NCBI GenBank assembly: GCA_910578455.1
Contig: CAJTQA010000053.1
Span: 1 to 19,022 of the forward strand
Reading direction: 5' to 3'
DNA length: 19,022 nt
From: an uncultured Dorea sp.
GTDB lineage: Bacteria > Bacillota > Clostridia > Lachnospirales > Lachnospiraceae
The notes below the pieces were generated by a model. It was not told the DNA's origin and ran no database searches. It worked only from the letters and a program-made list of their open reading frames with translations. Each line of letters opens with the position of its first letter. Position 1 is the first letter of the stretch. A program made the translations under genes and the position numbers. This document shows, piece by piece, positions 14,799 through 19,022 of the stretch.

Positions 14799-16604
14799 AT
14801 GGCAGAGTCAATGAAAGGGTTAAAGAGGACTCACAGATGCGCGGAGCTTTCTGAAGTGAACGCAGGAGAGACCGTAACGGTTATGGGGTGGGTTCAGAAG
14901 AACAGGAACAAGGGCGGCCTGGTATTTGTGGACGTGCGCGACCGCTCCGGGCTGATACAGGTGGTATTTGAAGAGGGAAAGACAGATGAGGCGCTTATAG
15001 AGAAAGCCGCAAAGCTTCGCTCGGAATATGTTGTGGCAGTCACAGGAACAGTCGAGAGGCGTTCCGGGGCGGTGAACCCGAACCTTGCCACGGGCGGGAT
15101 CGAGATTGTTCCGCGGGAACTGAGAGTGCTGGCGGAGTCTGAGACGCCTCCTTTCCCGGTGGAGGAAAACTCGAAGACGAGGGAGGAAGTGCGCCTGAAA
15201 TACAGGTATTTAGACCTGAGAAGGCCGGACATGCAGAGGAACCTCATGATGAGGAGCAAAGTTGCCACGCTGACCCGGCAATTCCTTGCAGATGAAGGAT
15301 TTTTGGAGATAGAGACGCCGATCCTTATCGGCAGCACGCCGGAGGGTGCACGGGACTACCTTGTGCCGAGCCGTATCCACCAAGGAAGATTCTATGCCCT
15401 TCCCCAGTCGCCGCAGCTTTTTAAGCAGCTCCTGATGTGCGCCGGGTGCGACAGGTATTTTCAGATTGCGAAATGTTTCCGGGACGAGGATTTGAGAGCA
15501 GACCGCCAGCCGGAATTTACGCAGATCGATATGGAGCTTTCCTTTGTGGATGTGGATGACGTGATTGATGTAAACGAGCGGCTGCTTAAGAAAATGTTTG
15601 AAGAAGTGCTGGGAGTGTCCGTGCCGCTGCCGATACCAAGGATGACATGGCAGGAGGCGATGGACCGCTATGGTTCGGACAAGCCGGACATCCGTTTCGG
15701 GATGGAGCTTACGGATGTGACGGAGACGGTAAAGGACAGTGAATTTGCCGTATTTAAAGACGCGATTGAAAATGGGGGAACTGTCCGGGGCATCAACGCC
15801 AAAGGACAGGGCGGCATGCCAAGAAAGAAGATTGACAAGCTGGTAAGCTTTGCGAAAGATTACGGAGCAAAAGGGCTTGCCTATATTGCCATCGGGGAGG
15901 ACGGCAGCAGGAAATCTTCTTTTGCAAAGTTCATGACAGAGGAAGAAATGACGGTGCTTATCGGCGCCATGGGAGGAGAAAACGGCGATCTGCTCCTCTT
16001 TGCGGCAGACAAGAACAAAACTGTCTGGGCAGTGCTTGGAGCGCTGCGCCTGGAGCTGGCATCCCAGATGGGTCTGCTTGAAAAGGATGACTATAGGTTC
16101 CTGTGGGTGACGGAGTTCCCGCTGCTTGAGTGGGATGAGGAGGAGCAGCGATTTACTGCCATGCACCATCCGTTTACTATGCCGATGGAAGAGGATCTTG
16201 AGTTTCTCGACAGCAATCCGGGAAAAGTGCGGGCGAAGGCTTACGATATCGTCCTCAACGGCAATGAGGTCGGCGGCGGGAGCGTGCGTATCTTTGACCC
16301 GGAAATCCAGAGCAAGATGTTTGAGGTGCTGGGATTTACGCCCGAACAGGCGCAGGAGCAGTTCGGGTTCCTCCTTACTGCATTCAAATATGGAGTGCCT
16401 CCCCACGCCGGGCTTGCCTACGGGCTTGACCGCCTGATAATGCTGATGGCAAAAGAAGACAGCATCCGGGATGTGATGGCATTCCCGAAAGTGAAGGATG
16501 CGTCAGACCTTATGACAGAGGCGCCGACGGCGGTGGACAGAAAACAGCTTGAGGAGCTGGGGCTTGAAATTGCGGAGGTGTGCCAGGAAAAAAGTGAAGG
16601 ATAA
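14799..16604 (+). CDS. aspS: aspartyl-tRNA synthetase, bacterial type
   Basis: A 601-residue class II synthetase of normal bacterial AspRS length. An N-terminal OB-fold anticodon domain (about 10-105) comes first, then the catalytic core with QSPQLFKQLLM and motif 2 (C-F-R228-DEDLRADRQPEF, then TQIDME). A GAD insertion follows at about 290-420, then MHHPFTMP, NGNEVGGGSVRIF and motif 3 GLAYGLDRLIMLM. It charges tRNA-Asp. AAAGGAGA (14783-14790) is 8 nt before the ATG. K38 occupies the OB-domain position where discriminating enzymes have Leu and many non-discriminating ones have His, so specificity toward tRNA-Asn cannot be judged. It follows hisS by 55 nt, a frequent pairing in Firmicutes, and is probably cotranscribed. 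Confidence 0.96.
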   Translation: MAESMKGLKRTHRCAELSEVNAGETVTVMGWVQKNRNKGGLVFVDVRDRSGLIQVVFEEGKTDEALIEKAAKLRSEYVVAVTGTVERRSGAVNPNLATGGIEIVPRELRVLAESETPPFPVEENSKTREEVRLKYRYLDLRRPDMQRNLMMRSKVATLTRQFLADEGFLEIETPILIGSTPEGARDYLVPSRIHQGRFYALPQSPQLFKQLLMCAGCDRYFQIAKCFRDEDLRADRQPEFTQIDMELSFVDVDDVIDVNERLLKKMFEEVLGVSVPLPIPRMTWQEAMDRYGSDKPDIRFGMELTDVTETVKDSEFAVFKDAIENGGTVRGINAKGQGGMPRKKIDKLVSFAKDYGAKGLAYIAIGEDGSRKSSFAKFMTEEEMTVLIGAMGGENGDLLLFAADKNKTVWAVLGALRLELASQMGLLEKDDYRFLWVTEFPLLEWDEEEQRFTAMHHPFTMPMEEDLEFLDSNPGKVRAKAYDIVLNGNEVGGGSVRIFDPEIQSKMFEVLGFTPEQAQEQFGFLLTAFKYGVPPHAGLAYGLDRLIMLMAKEDSIRDVMAFPKVKDASDLMTEAPTAVDRKQLEELGLEIAEVCQEKSEG

Positions 16605-16628
16605 GCACAAACGTATTTTGAAAAAGGG

Positions 16629-16657
16629 TTGACAAGAGCCTTCATTATTGTTATTAT
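16629..16657 (+). promoter_or_regulatory. sigma A promoter of ilvN-ilvC
   Basis: A consensus TTGACA (16629-16634), a 17-bp spacer and TATTAT (16652-16657). Transcription should start near 16664, about 47 nt before ilvN. No T-box motif (AGGGTGGNACCGCG) is present, so no tRNA-sensing leader is seen. Confidence 0.85.
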
Positions 16658-16659
16658 AA

Positions 16660-16683
16660 AAAAACAGAACGCACTCTGTTTTT
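16660..16683 (+). repeat. inverted repeat at the ilvN transcription start
   Basis: AAAAACAGA (16660-16668) and TCTGTTTTT (16675-16683) form a perfect 9-bp dyad with a 6-nt spacer. The expected transcription start is inside the left arm, so the RNA would carry only the inner ACAGA/TCTGT stem. It could be an operator, a 5'-stabilising hairpin, or a terminator for transcripts arriving from aspS. Confidence 0.4.
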
Positions 16684-16710
16684 GAGACTGATTTAAGAAA
16701 GAGGTGCATT

Positions 16711-17208
16711 ATGCAGAGAGTTTTTTCACTTTTGGTAGACAATAATCCCGGCGTATTAAGCCGTATCTCCGGCCTGTTCAGCCGCCGGGGCTACAATGTG
16801 GACAGCATCACGTCAGGGGTGACGGCAGATCCCAGGTTCACAAGGATTACCATTGTGGCAAGCGGGGATGAGCTGATACTGTCACAGATTGAAAAGCAGG
16901 TAAGGAAACTTGAGGATGTGCGGGAGATTAAAGTGCTGATTCCGGAGCATTCTGTCCTCCGGGAGTTTGTGATGGTCAAGATCAGAGCCAATGCAGAGCA
17001 GCGGGCGGATGTGGCATCCGTAGCAGATATTTTTAGGGCGAAGATCGTGGATGTGGACAAGGAGTCGCTTATGATAGAGCTGACCGGGAACCAGTCCAAG
17101 GTCGATGCTTTCCTGAAACTGCTGGACGGGTATGAAGTCTTAGAGCTTGCAAGGACAGGGCTTACGGGTCTCTCCAGGGGAAGCCGGAACATTACATATT
17201 TTGATTGA
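16711..17208 (+). CDS. ilvN: acetolactate synthase small (regulatory) subunit
   Basis: A 165-residue protein. An N-terminal ACT domain (VFSLLVDNNPGVLSRISGLF, then SRRGYNVDSITSG) is followed by a C-terminal regulatory domain (REFVMVKIRANAEQR through LARTGLTGLSRG). It binds the catalytic subunit IlvB and gives valine feedback control over the first common step of branched-chain amino acid synthesis. AGAGGTG (16699-16705) precedes the ATG by about 5 nt. It has its own near-consensus promoter. No ilvB is present in the window, so the catalytic partner must be encoded elsewhere. ilvC follows after 162 nt. Confidence 0.95.
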   Translation: MQRVFSLLVDNNPGVLSRISGLFSRRGYNVDSITSGVTADPRFTRITIVASGDELILSQIEKQVRKLEDVREIKVLIPEHSVLREFVMVKIRANAEQRADVASVADIFRAKIVDVDKESLMIELTGNQSKVDAFLKLLDGYEVLELARTGLTGLSRGSRNITYFD

Positions 17209-17370
17209 TCCGGGCAGGAGAGGACATTGGCATACTGCTGTATCGGCCGGAAGAGATGGCATTAAGCGGGAGGATTACATGAAATGCCCCGCTTAACGAT
17301 AGAAACCTGCCGGATGAAATCTGACAGGATGTAAAACCAACATATTTTAAAATTCAGGAGGAATGTTAAG
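17209..17370 (+). other. ilvN-ilvC spacer with a hairpin
   Basis: This 162-nt spacer has no convincing gene. TTAAGCGGG (17262-17270) and CCCGCTTAA (17288-17296) form a perfect 9-bp stem with a 17-nt loop and no T run, so it is not a normal terminator. CTGACA (17321-17326), 16 bp, TATTTT (17343-17348) resembles a promoter, but its start point would fall on the ilvC ribosome binding site. A riboswitch or T-box is not recognisable. Confidence 0.45.
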
Positions 17371-18390
17371 ATGGCAGCAAGATTATTTCATCAGGAAGAT
17401 TGTAATTTATCATTACTGGACGGAAAGACAATCGCAATTATCGGCTACGGCAGCCAGGGACATGCACATGCGCTGAACTTAAAAGAGTCTGGGTGCAATG
17501 TGATCATCGGTCTCTATGAGGGCAGCAGATCATGGGCAAAGGCTGAGGCACAGGGGCTTACCGTGTACACGGCGGCAGAGGCGGCTAAGAAGGCTGACAT
17601 TATCATGATTCTTATTAACGATGAAAAACAGGCAGCGATGTACAAGAAAGATATCGAGCCGAATCTTGAGGAAGGCAATATGCTGATGTTCGCTCACGGC
17701 TTTGCTATCCACTTCGGACAGATTGTGCCGCCTGCAAATGTAGACGTAACCATGATTGCTCCAAAAGCTCCGGGCCACACCGTGAGGAGCGAGTACCAGG
17801 CAGGAAAGGGAACTCCGTGCCTTGTAGCGGTAGAGCAGGACTATACAGGAAAAGCTCTTGACAAGGCTCTGGCATATGCCCTTGGCATCGGCGGAGCAAG
17901 GGCAGGAGTCCTTGAGACGACTTTCAGGACCGAGACAGAGACAGACCTCTTCGGAGAGCAGGCAGTGCTTTGCGGCGGCGTATGCGCGCTGATGCAGGCA
18001 GGTTTCGAGACGCTGACAGAGGCAGGGTACGATGCGAGAAACGCATATTTCGAATGCGTGCATGAGATGAAACTTATCGTAGACCTCATCTATGAGTCCG
18101 GCTTTGCAGGAATGAGATATTCAATCTCTAATACCGCTGAGTACGGCGATTACATCACCGGGCCGAAGATTATCACAGAGGACACAAAAAAGGCGATGAA
18201 GAAGATTCTGGCAGACATCCAGGACGGTTCTTTCGCAAAAGAATTCCTTCTCGATATGTCACCGGCAGGCGGTCAGGCACACTTCCGCGCAATGAGGAAA
18301 CTGGCGGCAGAGCATCCGGCGGAAAAAGTCGGAAAAGACGTAAGAAGCCTTTACAGCTGGAGCGATTCCGATAAGCTGATCAATAATTAA
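17371..18390 (+). CDS. ilvC: ketol-acid reductoisomerase, class I
   Basis: A 339-residue class I enzyme of usual length. The N-terminal Rossmann domain has GYGSQGHAHA from 25, and the cofactor loop after the second strand reads LYEGSRSW (48-55). The C-terminal knotted domain carries the magnesium and substrate ligands D192, E196, E228, E232 and S251 (ETDLFGEQ, SISNTAEYG). It rearranges and reduces acetolactate or acetohydroxybutyrate in valine, leucine and isoleucine synthesis. AGGAGG at 17356-17361 sits 9 nt before the ATG. The loop keeps the two phosphate-contacting serines (S52, S54) but has Tyr49-Glu50 where NADPH enzymes often have Arg and a basic or neutral residue, so NADH use is possible. 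It is followed by a strong terminator. Confidence 0.97.
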   Translation: MAARLFHQEDCNLSLLDGKTIAIIGYGSQGHAHALNLKESGCNVIIGLYEGSRSWAKAEAQGLTVYTAAEAAKKADIIMILINDEKQAAMYKKDIEPNLEEGNMLMFAHGFAIHFGQIVPPANVDVTMIAPKAPGHTVRSEYQAGKGTPCLVAVEQDYTGKALDKALAYALGIGGARAGVLETTFRTETETDLFGEQAVLCGGVCALMQAGFETLTEAGYDARNAYFECVHEMKLIVDLIYESGFAGMRYSISNTAEYGDYITGPKIITEDTKKAMKKILADIQDGSFAKEFLLDMSPAGGQAHFRAMRKLAAEHPAEKVGKDVRSLYSWSDSDKLINN

Positions 18391-18424
18391 CAGTGATTAA
18401 CGGCCGAAAAGCCGGAAAATAAAA

Positions 18425-18473
18425 GAAGTCACAGCGAAACATGCATGCAGGTTTTGCTGCGGCTTCCTTTTTT
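18425..18473. terminator. terminator after ilvC, probably bidirectional
   Basis: A 16-position stem, 18425-18440 with 18451-18466, has one mismatch and two wobbles and a 10-nt loop. CTTTTTT (18467-18473) follows on the + strand. On the - strand the hairpin is followed by CTTTTATTTT (from 18424 downwards), so it can also end the convergent LysR transcript, whose stop codon touches the T run. Confidence 0.85.
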
Positions 18474-18688
18474 AATTCAGGTTATCTATCAGCCCGACAA
18501 AATGCTCCATTGCAGGGCTGAGCCATTTATTCTTATTATATCCGCACACGGCGGAGATCCGGATATCTGAGAGGCCTGTTTTGATCTCTGCCAGCTCCCC
18601 GTTCTTTATCTCATCCCGGACAGCGAATGTTGGAAGGAAAGAGATTCCCACGTTGTTTTTTACTAAGTGAATGAAAAAGTCTTTTAAT
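18472..18688 (-). pseudogene. LysR-type regulator, C-terminal fragment cut by an IS element
   Basis: Reading the - strand back from the TAA at 18472-18474 gives about 70 residues of a LysR substrate-binding domain: LKDFFIHLVKNNVGISFLP, then TFAVRDEIKNGELAEIKT and a terminal GLIDNLN. The VGISFLPTFAV...I..GEL pattern is characteristic of the last part of LysR effector domains. The similarity stops at about 18688, where the palindrome at the left end of an IS200-like element begins. The rest of the gene, including its helix-turn-helix, would lie beyond the element and the window. The effector is unknown; convergence on ilvC makes a link to branched-chain synthesis possible but unproven. No start codon is present, so this half cannot be made as a regulator. 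Confidence 0.75.
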
Positions 18689-18707
18689 CCCCCATCTGAG
18701 ATGGGGG
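18689..18707. repeat. left-end subterminal palindrome of the IS200-like element
   Basis: CCCCCATC (18689-18696) and GATGGGGG (18700-18707) form a perfect 8-bp stem with a 3-nt loop. In this family TnpA recognises such single-strand hairpins at the ends during transposition. Confidence 0.75.
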
Positions 18708-18744
18708 AACAGGCAAAGCCGTAGCGGTGCGTGGAGTATAAAAA

Positions 18745-18796
18745 CTCCTATGCTATAATGATATTGGTTTCGCAGGCCATATCAAAAGCATAGGAG
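18745..18796 (+). promoter_or_regulatory. leader hairpin hiding the tnpA ribosome binding site
   Basis: CTCCTATGCT (18745-18754) pairs perfectly with AGCATAGGAG (18787-18796). Inside it TGATAT (18759-18764) pairs with ATATCA (18779-18784). The right arm covers most of the tnpA ribosome binding site AGGAGG (18792-18797). The left arm is upstream of the expected tnpA start point, so only readthrough RNA would contain the whole structure. Confidence 0.7.
18751..18759 (+). promoter_or_regulatory. extended -10 promoter element of tnpA
   Basis: TGC followed by consensus TATAAT (18754-18759). No good -35 exists (TGGAGT at 18732-18737 with 16-bp spacing is the nearest). Transcription would start near 18766. 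Confidence 0.45.
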
Positions 18797-18805
18797 GTAT
18801 CCAAA

Positions 18806-19022
18806 ATGGATAATCAAAGTATAACACACACAAGATGGAATTGCACCTATCATATTGTTTTTATACCGAAGTATAGAAGAAAGATAATGTATGGAGAAAC
18901 CAAAAAAGATTTGGTTGCAATCATCAAGAAGCTGTGTGAGATGAAACAGGTGGATCTAATTGATGGGCGGGTATGCAAGGATCATATTCATATGTATGTT
19001 GCAATACCGCCGAAGATAAGCG
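18806..19022 (+). CDS. tnpA: IS200-type transposase TnpA (HUH Y1), 3' part outside window
   Basis: The first 72 residues of a small Y1 transposase. The N-terminus (MDNQSITHTRWNCTYHIVFI, then PKYRR) is typical of IS200 TnpA, and the HUH metal-binding motif is visible as D-H60-I-H62-M. The catalytic tyrosine would lie beyond the window edge. These proteins cut and rejoin single-stranded DNA at element ends, moving preferentially at replication forks. AGGAGG (18792-18797) is 8 nt before ATG 18806 and can be masked by a leader hairpin. The visible part has no frameshift or stop, so the element may be active. Confidence 0.92.
   Translation, partial: MDNQSITHTRWNCTYHIVFIPKYRRKIMYGETKKDLVAIIKKLCEMKQVDLIDGRVCKDHIHMYVAIPPKIS

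Larger units (their letters stand above)
18689..19022 (+). mobile_element. IS200/IS605-family insertion sequence, left part
   Basis: The element seems to begin right after TTTTAAT (18682-18688), which resembles the TTTAA-type targets used by some IS200/IS605 elements. A left-end palindrome, a leader hairpin and tnpA follow. There are no terminal inverted repeats in the IS-element sense, as expected for this family. The sequence is visibly richer in A+T than the neighbouring genes. The right end lies outside the window. Confidence 0.85.

Noticed and set aside
16612..16628. Possible CodY box upstream of the ilvN promoter (GTATTTTGAAAAAGG).
   Set aside because: It matches only about 9 of 15 positions of AATTTTCWGAAAATT; the central CW is not reproduced and both ends differ.
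17205..17282. A 25-codon frame after ilvN (TTG start, containing an Ile-Gly-Ile-Leu-Leu run) that could be a leader peptide for ilvC.
   Set aside because: It has no convincing ribosome binding site, a weak start overlapping the ilvN stop, and no terminator/antiterminator pair downstream.
17321..17348. Promoter-like CTGACA, 16 bp, TATTTT before ilvC.
   Set aside because: The start point would fall at about 17355, removing the 5' context of the AGGAGG site; the -10 matches only 4 of 6 positions.
18733..18748. GGAGT/ACTCC small hairpin upstream of tnpA as a terminator.
   Set aside because: Five base pairs and no T run; its right arm is shared with the longer leader stem, so at most it is an alternative fold.

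Overview
This window looks like chromosome from a spore-forming, anaerobic Clostridia, most likely Lachnospiraceae. Three things support this: a six-cysteine SCIFF ranthipeptide with its radical SAM maturase, a SpoVT-type sporulation regulator, and a clostridial gene order (scfA-scfB-secDF-recJ-apt-rel-MBL hydrolase-hemZ-hisS-aspS). The taxonomic call is inferred from gene content and protein style only. All intact genes are on the + strand. Most of the window is conserved core genome, with one clear accessory event at the right end.

Left part (1-2530): a MATE-family exporter, the regulator SpoVT, and a small TIGR04086-type membrane protein. The spacers before spoVT and before the small membrane gene carry sequences resembling sporulation promoters (sigma G-like and sigma E-like).

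RiPP and secretion part (2563-6529): a strong extended -10 promoter drives scfA, a 47-residue precursor peptide. A terminator-like hairpin lies between scfA and scfB, which starts at TTG, and this fits high peptide and low enzyme output. A fused SecDF follows closely, and a 16-bp-stem hairpin ends the block just before recJ.

Stress, nucleotide and translation part (6555-16604): the RecJ-family nuclease is followed by a new promoter for apt, rel, an MBL-fold hydrolase, hemZ, hisS and aspS, with short gaps or overlaps. Adenine salvage and (p)ppGpp turnover are adjacent. A PurBox-like dyad lies just upstream of the apt promoter.

Branched-chain amino acid part (16629-18473): a near-consensus sigma A promoter precedes ilvN (acetolactate synthase regulatory subunit) and ilvC (ketol-acid reductoisomerase). 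No catalytic acetolactate synthase gene is visible here. A strong hairpin, probably bidirectional, ends the unit.

Right end (18472-19022): the C-terminal part of a LysR-type regulator on the - strand is cut by the left end of an IS200-like element, whose tnpA runs off the window. The element's 5' leader can fold so that the tnpA ribosome binding site is hidden in readthrough transcripts.

I did not find a clearly undescribed multi-gene system. The most interesting points are the regulatory architecture around scfA/scfB, the PurBox-like site at apt, the possible sporulation promoters, and the IS200 leader.
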